From positions 1 to 63,527 of the forward strand of contig NZ_JAIZZN010000024.1 of NCBI RefSeq assembly GCF_020443565.1: DNA of 63,527 nt. The letters run 5' to 3'. This document shows, piece after piece, positions 23,749-34,228 of this stretch. The position numbers and the translations under genes were made by a program. Numbering within the stretch: the stretch's first letter is position 1; every line of letters begins with the position of its first letter. Origin of the DNA: Clostridium sp. CS001 (GTDB taxonomy: Bacteria > Bacillota > Clostridia > Clostridiales > Clostridiaceae). The notes under the pieces are model-generated. The model saw only the letters and a list, made by a program, of their open reading frames with translations. It was not told where the DNA came from and ran no database searches.

Positions 23749-25119
23749 TTGTATAAATGCGCTATAATATTAGCTGCTGGTGAAGGGAAAAGAATGAATT
23801 CCAGTACCCCTAAAGTCCTCCATAAGGTTTGTGGTAAAGAGATGATAAACCATGTTATTGACACCATGAGAAGTGCAGACATTGAAATGGTTGACGTGGT
23901 AATCGGAAGAGGAGCGGATGAAGTCAAAAAGGGAACAGAAGATAGAAGGATTAATTATTCTGTGCAAGAAGAACAGTTAGGAACTGGGCATGCAGTAATG
24001 TGCGCTAAAGAATTTCTAGGTGATCATGAGGGTACTGTGGCAATATTTGTTGGAGATGGTCCCTTAATTACTGAAGATACAGTTAGAGAAATGATAAACT
24101 ATCATGAGAAGGGTAATTTTAAAGCTACTATATTAACTTCAAGTATGGAAAACCCAGCAAAGTATGGTAGGATAATTAGAGACGAAAATGGTGAAGTTTA
24201 CAAGATAGTTGAGTTTAAAGACTGTACAAATCAAGAGGCATTGGTTAAGGAAATAAATTCAGGCATGTATTGCTTTGATATAAAAGAACTAATTAATGGC
24301 CTAGATAAATTAAATAATAATAATGCTCAAAAGGAATACTACTTAACAGATGTTATTGGCATATTAAAAAGTCAGGGATTCAAGGTTGGAGCTTACGATG
24401 TACCTATTGAAGAAATCACTGCTGTTAATTCCAAAATAGAGCTTGCAGATGCAGAACTGATTATGAGAAGAAGAATAAACGCAAAGCATATGGAAAATGG
24501 AGTTACAATAATGGACCCTAATAACACCTACATTGATTGGGCGGTTACAATTGGAAAAGATACAACTATATATCCAGGTAATGTACTTCAAGGCAAGACT
24601 GTTATTAAGGAGGAATGTGTGCTTTATCCCAATAATAGAATTGCCGATAGTATACTTCAAAAATCAGTTTCCGTTCAAAGTTCTGTAGTACTTGAGAGTC
24701 AAATAGGAGAGGGAACCACAGTAGGTCCATTTGCGTATATCAGACCGGAAAGTAATATAGGTAAGCATGCTAGAATAGGTGATTTTGTTGAAATTAAAAA
24801 ATCAACAATTGGAGATAATACAAAGGTATCTCATCTTACTTATATTGGAGATGCAGAGGTTGGAAGTGGATGTAATTTTGGATGTGGAACTGTGGTTTCA
24901 AATTATGATGGGAAATCAAAATTTAAAACTATCATAGGCAATAATATTTTTATAGGTTGCAACACGAACCTAGTGGCACCTGTAAAAGTTAATGATAATT
25001 CATACATTGCTGCAGGTTCTACAATTACAAATGAGGTTCCAGAAAATTCATTGGCAATAGCTAGAGCAAGGCAGGTAAACATTGAAAACTGGGTAGTTAA
25101 AAAGGGTTTTAGTAAATAA
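23749..25119 (+). CDS. glmU: Bifunctional UDP-N-acetylglucosamine pyrophosphorylase / glucosamine-1-phosphate acetyltransferase
   Basis: N-terminal pyrophosphorylase domain ([33 protein letters not shown]) is followed from about residue 250 by a left-handed beta helix acetyltransferase domain ([24 protein letters not shown]). It makes UDP-GlcNAc for cell wall synthesis. I chose TTG 23749, 8 bases after AGAGG; this gives [13 protein letters not shown], the normal family start. An in-frame GTG at 23740 is too close to the site. It is followed by prs, as in many Firmicutes. Confidence 0.95.
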   Translation: MYKCAIILAAGEGKRMNSSTPKVLHKVCGKEMINHVIDTMRSADIEMVDVVIGRGADEVKKGTEDRRINYSVQEEQLGTGHAVMCAKEFLGDHEGTVAIFVGDGPLITEDTVREMINYHEKGNFKATILTSSMENPAKYGRIIRDENGEVYKIVEFKDCTNQEALVKEINSGMYCFDIKELINGLDKLNNNNAQKEYYLTDVIGILKSQGFKVGAYDVPIEEITAVNSKIELADAELIMRRRINAKHMENGVTIMDPNNTYIDWAVTIGKDTTIYPGNVLQGKTVIKEECVLYPNNRIADSILQKSVSVQSSVVLESQIGEGTTVGPFAYIRPESNIGKHARIGDFVEIKKSTIGDNTKVSHLTYIGDAEVGSGCNFGCGTVVSNYDGKSKFKTIIGNNIFIGCNTNLVAPVKVNDNSYIAAGSTITNEVPENSLAIARARQVNIENWVVKKGFSK

Positions 25120-25159
25120 GTTATCCAGCATAATACTTAAAATAAAGGGAGGTGTAAAA

Positions 25160-25246
25160 CTGATTTTTAAAACCATTATAAATTATTCAAAAAGACGATT
25201 TATTATGGTTTTGGGAACCAGAAAGACATATGGTAAATCACGGTAG
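25160..25246 (+). other. Possible upstream frame overlapping the prs start
   Basis: GGGAGGTG at 25147-25154 is the best ribosome binding site in the glmU-prs gap, yet no ATG, GTG or TTG follows at the right distance; CTG 25160 does. From there a 28-codon frame ends at 25246, 14 bases inside prs. It could couple translation to prs. The unusual start keeps confidence low. Confidence 0.3.
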
Positions 25247-26189
25247 GAATATTAAGATTTTCACAGGCAACTCAAATCCTAAATTAGCTGCAGATATAGC
25301 GGACATACTAGGACTACCAATTGGGGACTCACAAGTGACAACTTTTAGTGATGGGGAGATATCTGTAAATATCCACGAAACTGTTAGAGGGGCAGATGTA
25401 TTTGTTATTCAATCCACTAATGCTCCAGTAAACGACAATTTAATGGAATTGCTTATTATGATTGATGCATTTAAAAGAGCATCAGCAGGAAGTATAACCG
25501 CTGTTATGCCATACTATGGGTATGCAAGACAAGACAGAAAAGCAAAGGCTAGAGACCCAATCACTGCAAAACTTGTGGCGGATATTATAACAACTTCAGG
25601 AGCAGATAGAGTGCTTACTATGGATTTACACGCAGCTCAAATACAGGGATATTTTAATATACCTGTTGATAATCTAATGGGAACGCCTATACTTGCAAAA
25701 TATTTTATCCAAAACGGATTTAAAGATAGAGATGATGTAGTTGTAGTTGCACCAGACCTTGGAAGTGTTGCTAGATCAAGAAGATTTGCAGATAAACTAC
25801 ATGCACCAATAGCCATAATTGATAAGAGGAGACAAAAGGCTAATTGTTCAGAGGTTATGAATGTTATAGGTGATATTAAAGGCAAAACCTGCATAATGAT
25901 GGATGATATGATAGACACTGCTGGAACTATAACGAATGGAGCCAACGCTTTAGTTGAACTGGGAGCAAAGGATGTTTATGCTTGTTGTAGTCATGGAGTG
26001 CTTTCTGGACCTGCAATTGAAAGAATAAATAATTCGGTAATAAAAAAGTTAATATCACTAAATACCATTGATTTGCCAGAGGATAAAAGGTTTGAAAAAT
26101 TGACTATACTTTCTGTGGCGCCGATTTTAGCTGAAGCTATAAAGAGAATATATGAGGACGTTTCTGTAAGCAAATTATTTGATGAATAA
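25230..26189 (+). CDS. prs: Ribose-phosphate pyrophosphokinase
   Basis: The 319-residue enzyme makes PRPP from ribose-5-phosphate and ATP. Motifs: [27 protein letters not shown] (ATP loop), [12 protein letters not shown] and the PRPP loop [15 protein letters not shown] 25230 has only a weak site (GAAAG); see the overlapping frame at 25160. It supplies the PRPP sensed by PurR encoded nearby. A terminator follows. Confidence 0.95.
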   Translation: MVNHGRNIKIFTGNSNPKLAADIADILGLPIGDSQVTTFSDGEISVNIHETVRGADVFVIQSTNAPVNDNLMELLIMIDAFKRASAGSITAVMPYYGYARQDRKAKARDPITAKLVADIITTSGADRVLTMDLHAAQIQGYFNIPVDNLMGTPILAKYFIQNGFKDRDDVVVVAPDLGSVARSRRFADKLHAPIAIIDKRRQKANCSEVMNVIGDIKGKTCIMMDDMIDTAGTITNGANALVELGAKDVYACCSHGVLSGPAIERINNSVIKKLISLNTIDLPEDKRFEKLTILSVAPILAEAIKRIYEDVSVSKLFDE

Positions 26190-26232
26190 TTTATGAAGGA
26201 AGACTCTAATTTATAGATACATATTTTAAAAA

Positions 26233-26275
26233 GGTAATGCTCTATTGTTTTTATAATGGAGCATTACCCTTTTTA
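26233..26275 (+). terminator. Terminator of prs
   Basis: GGTAATGCTC pairs with GAGCATTACC, followed by CTTTTT. Confidence 0.85.
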
Positions 26276-26360
26276 TGTTAATAATCTGCTTCTATAACGG
26301 TGAATAATTTGTAACATTTTAAAAAAAACAATAAGTTGACATTAAAGTATGATAAATTAG

Positions 26361-26381
26361 TAATAAGTAAATCACTTATTA
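26361..26381. promoter_or_regulatory. Palindrome upstream of the two-component operon
   Basis: TAATAAGT-AAATC-ACTTATTA is a perfect inverted repeat about 80 bases before the response regulator start, just downstream of a TTGACA (26336-26341). It could be an operator, for instance for autoregulation. Confidence 0.35.
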
Positions 26382-26462
26382 GAAATATTAAAGAAGTAAA
26401 CTAAAATATTAAGTAGAGAATTTTAAATACATAAATTTAAAAAATAACTTGGAGGTGTACAT

Positions 26463-27149
26463 ATGGAAGGAACTATAGGAAAGATACTAATTGTTGATGA
26501 TGATAAAAATATTGCTGAGGTAATTAAAATGTATCTTGAGAGTTCAGGCTATGGAACAAAAGTGGTACATGATGGCAGGGCTGCACAGGAAGCCTTTTCA
26601 AGCTACAAACCAGATTTGGTGCTACTAGATATAATGCTACCTTACATTGATGGTATTGATGTTTTGAAGTGGATAAGAAAAGAGAATGAAACACCAGTTA
26701 TTATGCTTACTGCTAAAGGTGAAACCTTTGATAAGGTACTAGGCCTTGAACTAGGAGCAGATGATTATGTTGTAAAGCCTTTTGAACCGAAAGAAATAAT
26801 TGCAAGAGTTAAAGCTGTGCTTAGACGATATAATTTAGATAATGCTGGTAAAGAAGTTTTAAGCTTTGAGGATTTAGAAATTGATATTAATTCTTATAAC
26901 ATCACATATAAAGGTGAAGAAGTAAAAATGCCACCTAAAGAATTTGAATTAGTACATTATTTAGCTCTTAATAAGAATAGAGTTTTTACAAGGCAACAAT
27001 TATTATGTGAAGTTTGGGGATATGATTACCCCGGAGATTCTAGAACTGTAGATGTTCATGTTAAAAGGGTAAGGGAAAAGCTTCAAGGAGGAGCGAATTG
27101 GCAAATAGAAACTGTTTGGGGAGTAGGATATAAATTTGAGGTGAAATAG
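26463..27149 (+). CDS. OmpR/PhoB-family response regulator
   Basis: The 228-residue protein has a receiver domain (VDDDKN acidic pocket, phospho-acceptor Asp56 in LLDIMLP, TAKGE, VVKPF) and a C-terminal winged helix (FELVHYLALNKNRVFTRQQLL, DYPGDSRTVDVHVKRVREKL). GGAGGTG precedes the ATG. The kinase gene begins directly after its stop codon. The pair lies before an HtrA protease gene. Confidence 0.95.
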   Translation: MEGTIGKILIVDDDKNIAEVIKMYLESSGYGTKVVHDGRAAQEAFSSYKPDLVLLDIMLPYIDGIDVLKWIRKENETPVIMLTAKGETFDKVLGLELGADDYVVKPFEPKEIIARVKAVLRRYNLDNAGKEVLSFEDLEIDINSYNITYKGEEVKMPPKEFELVHYLALNKNRVFTRQQLLCEVWGYDYPGDSRTVDVHVKRVREKLQGGANWQIETVWGVGYKFEVK

Positions 27150-28565
27150 ATGGTTAAAAAAGGACTATTTTCTAAGATGGTAGCGACATATACTATTATA
27201 ATATCTCTTAGCTTAATAATTATCGCTTCCTTCTTGTCCTATTGGTTTCAAAACTATTTTTTCCAAGAACGAAAACAACAATTTTTGGATAAGTCATATA
27301 TGATACAAGGTCTTGCTATGAAGTATTTGGATGGTGATGCTACCTCTGGGCAAGTAAATGAGATAATAGCTATAATTGGTGAGTATATAAAGTCGGATAT
27401 TTGGCTTACAGACAGCAGTGGATTTGTTTATGCTGTATCTAATGATGATCATAAAGAGTTTATAGGAAAGCAGGTGTTTGCAAAGGAATTAGAACAACTT
27501 AGGCTTGGAAATACATTTGAGGTTACAGGGCCATTTGCTGGAATTCTTGACAAACCTGTAAGAGCTTACGGTATACCTATAAGAAATGAAGCTGGTATAT
27601 TTAAAGGATCCATAGTATTACACAATTCCATTGAAGAATTAAATAAATCTTTAGACCGAGTTTATGAAATAATTTGGGTATCCGCAATTTTTGTAATAGT
27701 ACTTTCTTGTGTAGTTATATATTATTTTTCACAAAAAATAATTATAAAACCCTTAGCGGAAATTAATTATGTAGCAAGGAAGATATCAAATGGAGATGTG
27801 GATCAGAGAGTTTATATAAAGTCTAATGATGAAATTGGAGAATTAGCTCAATCCCTTAATTTTCTGGCTGATTCTGTGGAGAAAATTGAAAAAAACAGAC
27901 GTGAATTTATATCCAATGTATCACATGAAATTAGATCACCTATAACATCGATTAAAGGATTTATTAGTGGAATACTAGATGGTGTAATTCCTAAGGAAAA
28001 AGAAAAATACTATTTATCCATTGCCTACGAAGAAATACAAAGATTAACTAGGCTGGTAAATGATTTACTAGACATGTCTGCAATTGAGGCAGGGGAATTT
28101 AGTTTAAGTATTAGGGAAGTGGATATTAATGAAATCATTAGACTCACAGTTATAAAAAATGAAACAAGGATCAAGGAGAAAAAAGCATTAGTAGATGTAT
28201 GTTTTGATGAAGATAACTTATTTGTAGCAGGAGATAAAGATAGACTAGTGCAAGTAATAACAAATTTATTGGATAATTCAATAAAGTATGTTAGCGAGGG
28301 TGGTAAAATAAAGATTACCTCCAAAACTAAAGGAAAAAAGGTACTGATATCTGTGTTTAATGATGGTCCACAAATAGCAAAGGATGATTTAAAATACATT
28401 TGGAATAGGTTTTATAAAGCGGATAAAGCAAGAACGGCAAAAGATAGCACTGGGCTCGGACTTTCTATAGTTAGAAATATAATAACTCAATTACAAGAAG
28501 ATATATGGGTTGAGAATAAGGATGGTGGCGTTTATTTTACTTTCACATTAACGAAAGTAAAATAA
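27150..28565 (+). CDS. Sensor histidine kinase
   Basis: The 471-residue protein has membrane segments at about 10-31 and 174-193 flanking an extracellular sensor of about 140 residues with a PAS/CACHE-like look (DIWLTDSSGFVYAVS, FKGSIVLH). A HAMP domain follows, then the H-box with His259 (SNVSHEIRSPITS), N-box LLDNSIKYVS and G-box STGLGLSIV. It phosphorylates the adjacent regulator. The stimulus is unknown; the neighbouring HtrA gene suggests envelope or secretion stress. Confidence 0.95.
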   Translation: MVKKGLFSKMVATYTIIISLSLIIIASFLSYWFQNYFFQERKQQFLDKSYMIQGLAMKYLDGDATSGQVNEIIAIIGEYIKSDIWLTDSSGFVYAVSNDDHKEFIGKQVFAKELEQLRLGNTFEVTGPFAGILDKPVRAYGIPIRNEAGIFKGSIVLHNSIEELNKSLDRVYEIIWVSAIFVIVLSCVVIYYFSQKIIIKPLAEINYVARKISNGDVDQRVYIKSNDEIGELAQSLNFLADSVEKIEKNRREFISNVSHEIRSPITSIKGFISGILDGVIPKEKEKYYLSIAYEEIQRLTRLVNDLLDMSAIEAGEFSLSIREVDINEIIRLTVIKNETRIKEKKALVDVCFDEDNLFVAGDKDRLVQVITNLLDNSIKYVSEGGKIKITSKTKGKKVLISVFNDGPQIAKDDLKYIWNRFYKADKARTAKDSTGLGLSIVRNIITQLQEDIWVENKDGGVYFTFTLTKVK

Positions 28566-28641
28566 CTTGGAAATCAAATTACTCATAATATCTTAGAGGA
28601 ATTTTTAATAATTTAATTATGGTCAGTAAGGGGGTAATGCC

Positions 28642-29820
28642 ATGGATAACAATGATAATATTAGGATAGGTGAAGAAATAAAGGATGCTATGTGGAAGAA
28701 TGCAGAGTGTCCTCAAGATATCTTTGGTGAAATTAAATTCAGAAAAAGCAATAAGAAAAATTACCTTAAATCATTTGCAAGAGTGGTTAGTTTTATAATG
28801 ATAGCAGCCCTTTCTGGTGGAATTACAGCACAATATGCAATTAATAAGGATAAAGCATCAAAAGATTTGCAAAACAATAAAATTCAGGGAGTATACGAAA
28901 ATTCTGTTTCAGGGGTTGCACAAAGTGTAGTACCAGCAGTAGTTGGAATTAGTAATAAGGCAGAAGGGTTATGGAATACGCCAGGGGGTAGTGCTTCTGG
29001 GATTATATTTAAAAGTGATGGATTCATCATTACTAATTATCATGTTATTGAGGGGGCAACAGAAATAAAAGTAAAACTCAGTAATGATAATGTTTTAAAA
29101 GCTTCAATCATAGGAACAGATGCTAGATCGGATTTAGCGGTTATAAAAGTTGAAGCTAAGAATCTTCCCATTGCAAAATTTGGTGATTCGTCAAAAGTTA
29201 AGGTTGGTGATATAGCTATTGCCATTGGTAACCCACTAGGAGATCAGTTTTCAGGAACAGTTACTGCGGGAATTGTAAGTGCGCTGGATAGAAGAATTAA
29301 TATAGTTGATAAAAAAACAGGAGAACAAACTGTATATAAGGTAATACAAACCGATGCAGCTATAAATCCAGGCAACAGTGGTGGAGCATTATGCAACATC
29401 TATGGTGAAGTTATTGGTATAAACAGTTTAAAGATTAATTCCGAAGTTGCAACTGAAGGAATGGGTTTTGCTATTAATTCAAATGAAGTTAAAGAGATCA
29501 TCAATGATTTGACGACTTATGGTAAGGTAATTAGACCAGCTATAGGCATTTATGGAGGAACTGCAATTTCAGTAGGCAGTGGAGGAATAGCAGGGGTGTA
29601 CGTTCAAGAAGTTATAAGAGGAAGCGGAGCGGCGGTAGCTGGAGTTATGCCCACAGATATTATAATTGAATTAGGTGGCATAAGTGTTAAAAACATGGAA
29701 GAACTCACTGATATTTTGGAAAAATACAAGGTTTCCGATCGTGTGCCTTGTAAGATTTGGAGAAGTGGAAAGGTTAAGGATATTAACATAACCCTTTCTG
29801 AACTAAAAAGCAATAGATAA
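28642..29820 (+). CDS. HtrA/DegP-family membrane-anchored serine protease
   Basis: A cytoplasmic N-terminus of about 45 residues and one membrane segment (about 46-66) precede a trypsin-like domain with catalytic His134 (TNYHVIE), Asp164 (SDLAVIKV) and Ser246 (NPGNSGGAL), then a single PDZ domain (about 295-385). It degrades misfolded secreted proteins. It lies 76 bases after the kinase gene in the same direction. In B. subtilis the CssRS system controls HtrA, so this unit may be a similar self-contained stress circuit; that is inference. Confidence 0.9.
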   Translation: MDNNDNIRIGEEIKDAMWKNAECPQDIFGEIKFRKSNKKNYLKSFARVVSFIMIAALSGGITAQYAINKDKASKDLQNNKIQGVYENSVSGVAQSVVPAVVGISNKAEGLWNTPGGSASGIIFKSDGFIITNYHVIEGATEIKVKLSNDNVLKASIIGTDARSDLAVIKVEAKNLPIAKFGDSSKVKVGDIAIAIGNPLGDQFSGTVTAGIVSALDRRINIVDKKTGEQTVYKVIQTDAAINPGNSGGALCNIYGEVIGINSLKINSEVATEGMGFAINSNEVKEIINDLTTYGKVIRPAIGIYGGTAISVGSGGIAGVYVQEVIRGSGAAVAGVMPTDIIIELGGISVKNMEELTDILEKYKVSDRVPCKIWRSGKVKDINITLSELKSNR

Positions 29821-30023
29821 GAATACTAAAAAGAATTTTGTTAATAATATTATTAATATAAACTTGATTTTGGATAGAACATCTTAAATAAGTGCGTGAT
29901 ATTGTAACTTTTATGTATAGTTGTAGAATTAATATTCTTTTTAGTATAATATTATAAACAAAAGAAACAAAATAGTTATGTGGTAGGTGTATGGCTTAAA
30001 CATAATAATATTTGGAGGTAACG

Positions 30024-30587
30024 ATGTACTTGGTGGTTGGACTGGGGAATCCAGGAGATGAATATAGATATACGAGACATAATGTGGGGTTTGATATAAT
30101 TGATCTAATGGCAAGTAAGTATAATATTTCAGTTAATAGGATAAAATTTAAAGGTGTGTACGGGGAAACAAATATATCCTCTGAAAAGGTCATTCTTTTA
30201 AAACCTAGCACATATATGAATTTGAGTGGTGAAAGTGTACGAGAAATAGCTTCTTTTTATAAGATTCCTAATGAAAATATCATCATAATATATGATGATA
30301 TTAGTTTGGATGCAGGTAAACTAAGAATAAGAAGCAAGGGTAGTGCTGGCGGGCACAATGGAATAAAGAGCATTATTTTAAATATGTCTTCAGATGTATT
30401 TCCAAGAATAAAAATAGGTGTGGGACAACCAGAAAAATCACTAATACCTCATGTTTTAGGAAGGTTTTCTAAAGAGGACCGAGTGTTAGTAGAAAAAGCA
30501 TTTGAAGCTACTATAAGTGCCGTTGAAACTTTAATAGCAAAAGGATGCACAGAGGCAATGAATCAGTTTAATGGATTTAGCGCTTAA
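30024..30587 (+). CDS. pth: Peptidyl-tRNA hydrolase
   Basis: The 187-residue enzyme begins [20 protein letters not shown], with catalytic His in TRHNVGF and Asp in IIYDDISL, followed by [11 protein letters not shown]. It recycles peptidyl-tRNA released from ribosomes. The start ATG 30024 lies after TTGGAGG; upstream in-frame TTG 30012 is within that site. It precedes mfd, as in B. subtilis (spoVC-mfd). Confidence 0.95.
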   Translation: MYLVVGLGNPGDEYRYTRHNVGFDIIDLMASKYNISVNRIKFKGVYGETNISSEKVILLKPSTYMNLSGESVREIASFYKIPNENIIIIYDDISLDAGKLRIRSKGSAGGHNGIKSIILNMSSDVFPRIKIGVGQPEKSLIPHVLGRFSKEDRVLVEKAFEATISAVETLIAKGCTEAMNQFNGFSA

Positions 30588-30633
30588 ATAAAATATTGTC
30601 TATATATTTATGGAGTAAGTGAGAGGTGTTAGA

Positions 30634-33600
30634 ATGAGGCTAAATGGGCTTATGAAGCCTTTAAAAGCAAGTAATCAATTTAAAGATATACTAAAGAATG
30701 TAGAAAACAAAATGTATCCAATTGGCGTATATGGATTATCTGAATCAGCTAAAAATTATTTAGTAAATGGTGTGTACGAGCAATTAGATAAATCCATATT
30801 AATTTTAACTCATAGTGATGTAGAGGCTAAGAACATTTATGAGGACCTATCCTTTTATGTGAATGATGTATATTATTTTCCAACTAGGGAGGTAGTTTTT
30901 TACAATGTAGATGCAATATCTGGAGACCTTAGATGGGAAAGACTTAAAGTAATGAAGGAAATTGCTCAAAAGGGTAAAAAGATAATAATTACCTGCATTG
31001 AAGCTTTGGCAGCTACATATATACCTATAGATTTGTTTGAAAAGTATATTTTTAAATTAGCGGTAGGAGATACATTGAGTTTGAAGGATTTCTCAGGAAA
31101 GTTAATTCAATGTGGCTATGAAAGAGTAGATATAGTAGATACTAAGGGTCAGTTTTCTATAAGAGGGGGGATAATAGATTTATATCCTCCTATATCAGCA
31201 TTGCCATTTAGAATAGAGCTATTTGATGAGGAAATTGATTCTATTAGGACATTTAGTTGTGAGACTCAAAGAAGTATAGATAAGGTCTATGAAATAGATG
31301 TTTTTCCAGCTAAGGAAATAATACTAACCCAAGAGAGTATGGAAAAAGGGTACAACGAAATAAAGGAAGACTTGGACAATCTATTATCTAGCTTTAATAA
31401 GAAGAAAGATAAGGAAAGCATAGAAAGAATAACTTCTTTGGTAAATATTAATTTAGAGGCACTTAAAGAAACTTGGAGCTTTGAAGCTATTGACAGCTAT
31501 ATGCCATATTTTTATGATAATACCTCTACTTTTTTAGATTATATGAAAGATGCATTTATAGTAGTGGATGATGCACAAAGATGCGCAGGCAAATTAGACA
31601 GTGTTTATTTTGAGTTTGAAGAAAATTATGAGAATCTTTTAAGACGAGGAAGTGTGCTTCCTAAACAAGCAGAAGTGTTAATTAGCAAAGAGCATATATA
31701 TGAGGATTTAGGAAATAGAGAAGTTATAACAATAAATGCCATTGCTAAAAGTGCAAAAGTTCTTGCACCAAGATCCATAGTATCCTTTTCTCAAATTACT
31801 ATTTATGATTACCATGGCCAATTAGATATACTTATTGAAGACATAAAAGATAAAAAGAGTAAAGGGTATAAAACTATAATTCTTTCTGGTACAAGAACTA
31901 GAGGAGAGAGACTTATAGATACACTAAGGGATAGAGGCATTGAAGCCGTCTATAAAGACAGTATATCAACTGTTGATTTCGGGGAAGTAGTGGTAACCTT
32001 TGGAAATCAATTAAAAGGATTTGAATACCCGGAACTGAAATTATGTGTTATATCAGACAAAGAGGTTTTCGGACAATCCAAGAGAAAAACTATTAGTCGT
32101 TCTAGCAAAAAGGGCGCGAGCAAAATAAAAAGCTTTACAGAGCTTAAGCTAGGAGACTATGTTGTTCATGTAAATCATGGCATAGGTGTATATAAAGGAA
32201 TTAAGCAATTAGAAGTTCATGGTCATAAAAAGGATTATTTAGAGCTTGGGTACAACTCTGGAGACACTCTTTTTGTTCCAGTAGAGCAATTAGATTTAGT
32301 ACAAAAATATATTGGAAGTGAAGGAAAAGCTCCAAAGATTAGTAAGCTAGGTGGAGTAGAATGGGTTAAGGCTAAAAGCAAGGTTAAAAGCTCTATTGCT
32401 GATATTGCAGAGGATTTGGTAAAACTATATGCAACGAGGGCAACCCTTAAGGGATATAGATATAGTAAGGATACTGTATGGCAAAGGCAGTTTGAGGAGG
32501 AATTTCCCTTTGAGGAAACTCCAGATCAATTAATAGCAATAGAAGAGATTAAAAAAGATATGGAATCTGATAAACCTATGGATAGGCTTATATGCGGAGA
32601 TGTTGGGTATGGCAAAACAGAAGTAGCTATTAGAGCTGCCTTTAAAGCTGTTATGGATGGTAAGCAGGTTGCATTCTTGGTACCAACTACCATTTTAGCA
32701 GAACAACATTATAAAAACCTTACCAAAAGGTTTTCTGATTTTCCAATAAAGATTGAAATGGTAAGTAGATTTAGAACACCAGCTCAACAAAAAGTTGTTA
32801 TTAAGGCTGTAAAAGAAGGAAATGTGGATATATTAATAGGTACACATAGGATAATCCAGCAAGATGTAAAGTTTAAAGATTTAGGGGTACTAATTATAGA
32901 TGAGGAGCAACGATTCGGGGTTACTCATAAAGAAAAAATAAAGAGTATAAGAAAGAATGTAGATGTAATCACTTTAACAGCCACTCCAATTCCAAGAACC
33001 TTGCATATGTCTCTTACAGGGGTGAGGGATATAAGTGTAATTGAAACACCACCAGAGGAGAGGTATCCTATACAAACTTATGTGGTGGAGTTTAATGATC
33101 AGCTAATAAGGGATGCCATATTAAGAGAAATAAATAGAAATGGTCAAATTTTCTTTGTATATAATAGAGTAGAAACTATAAAAGATATGGCAGCATATAT
33201 AGGAAAACTAGTTCCAGAAGCTAGAGTGGGTATTGCACATGGTCAAATGACAGAAAGAGAACTTGAATCTGTTATGATAGATTTTATGGAAAATAGGTAT
33301 GATGTACTAATGTGTACTACTATTATTGAGACAGGAATAGACATCCAAAACACAAATACTATAATAATTTACGAAGCTGATAAGATGGGACTTTCACAGC
33401 TCTATCAATTAAGAGGCAGAGTAGGTAGATCAAATAGAATAGCCTATGCTTATTTTACCTATAGAAAAGATAAGGTTTTAACTGAGGTGGCAGAAAAAAG
33501 ACTTAAAGCAATTAAGGATTTTACCGAACTCGGGTCAGGCTTTAAAATTGCAATGAGGGATCTTGAAATTCGAGGTGCTGGGAATATGATGGGTTCGGCC

Positions 33601-34155
33601 CAACATGGACATATGGCCACAGTGGGTTATGATTTATATTGTAGGATGCTAGAAGAGACAGTGAAAAATATAAGAGGGGATGTTGATACAGAGCCTATTC
33701 AAACCACTGTTGAATTTAAAATAGATGCATATATTCCTAGCACATATATTGAGGATGAAACACAGAAGATTGAAATTTACAAAAAAATTGCAGCAATTGA
33801 TTGTCACGAGGACATGCTAGATGTACAAGAGGAAATAGAAGATAGGTTTTCAGATATACCACCATCAGTTGCAAACCTTATGGATATAGCCTATCTTAGA
33901 AGTATATCAAGGCAAGTGGGGATAATTGAAATTAAAGAGGAAAAGGAGGAGGTAGTACTACAATTTGACACCAAGGAAAGAATAAATCAAGAATTGGTTA
34001 AAGCCTTGATAAGTAAATACAATAGAAGTATTGTATTCAAGTTGGGAAGTAAACCAGCTTTTGCATATAAACTTAAAAGTTTAAGAAAAGAAGAAGTGCT
34101 TACAAATCTAATAGAGATTGTTAAGCATATAAAAAGTATAGTTGAAATAAAATAA
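30634..34155 (+). CDS. mfd: Transcription-repair coupling factor
   Basis: The 1173-residue translocase has an N-terminal UvrB-like module (about 1-330), an RNA polymerase-interacting domain (DYVVHVNHGIGVYKGI), a RecG-like motor with Walker A GDVGYGKTEVA, Walker B IIDEEQRFG and TATPIPRT, then the C-terminal TRCF domain. It removes stalled RNA polymerase at lesions and recruits UvrA. ATG 30634 follows GAGAGGTG; an in-frame GTG at 30619 overlaps that site. Length is normal. Confidence 0.95.
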   Translation: MRLNGLMKPLKASNQFKDILKNVENKMYPIGVYGLSESAKNYLVNGVYEQLDKSILILTHSDVEAKNIYEDLSFYVNDVYYFPTREVVFYNVDAISGDLRWERLKVMKEIAQKGKKIIITCIEALAATYIPIDLFEKYIFKLAVGDTLSLKDFSGKLIQCGYERVDIVDTKGQFSIRGGIIDLYPPISALPFRIELFDEEIDSIRTFSCETQRSIDKVYEIDVFPAKEIILTQESMEKGYNEIKEDLDNLLSSFNKKKDKESIERITSLVNINLEALKETWSFEAIDSYMPYFYDNTSTFLDYMKDAFIVVDDAQRCAGKLDSVYFEFEENYENLLRRGSVLPKQAEVLISKEHIYEDLGNREVITINAIAKSAKVLAPRSIVSFSQITIYDYHGQLDILIEDIKDKKSKGYKTIILSGTRTRGERLIDTLRDRGIEAVYKDSISTVDFGEVVVTFGNQLKGFEYPELKLCVISDKEVFGQSKRKTISRSSKKGASKIKSFTELKLGDYVVHVNHGIGVYKGIKQLEVHGHKKDYLELGYNSGDTLFVPVEQLDLVQKYIGSEGKAPKISKLGGVEWVKAKSKVKSSIADIAEDLVKLYATRATLKGYRYSKDTVWQRQFEEEFPFEETPDQLIAIEEIKKDMESDKPMDRLICGDVGYGKTEVAIRAAFKAVMDGKQVAFLVPTTILAEQHYKNLTKRFSDFPIKIEMVSRFRTPAQQKVVIKAVKEGNVDILIGTHRIIQQDVKFKDLGVLIIDEEQRFGVTHKEKIKSIRKNVDVITLTATPIPRTLHMSLTGVRDISVIETPPEERYPIQTYVVEFNDQLIRDAILREINRNGQIFFVYNRVETIKDMAAYIGKLVPEARVGIAHGQMTERELESVMIDFMENRYDVLMCTTIIETGIDIQNTNTIIIYEADKMGLSQLYQLRGRVGRSNRIAYAYFTYRKDKVLTEVAEKRLKAIKDFTELGSGFKIAMRDLEIRGAGNMMGSAQHGHMATVGYDLYCRMLEETVKNIRGDVDTEPIQTTVEFKIDAYIPSTYIEDETQKIEIYKKIAAIDCHEDMLDVQEEIEDRFSDIPPSVANLMDIAYLRSISRQVGIIEIKEEKEEVVLQFDTKERINQELVKALISKYNRSIVFKLGSKPAFAYKLKSLRKEEVLTNLIEIVKHIKSIVEIK

Positions 34156-34228
34156 ATTTATGATAAAATAAACATGTATTGTAATACAATTTAAAGGTTC
34201 GTATTACATATAGAATGGGGGAAATAAT

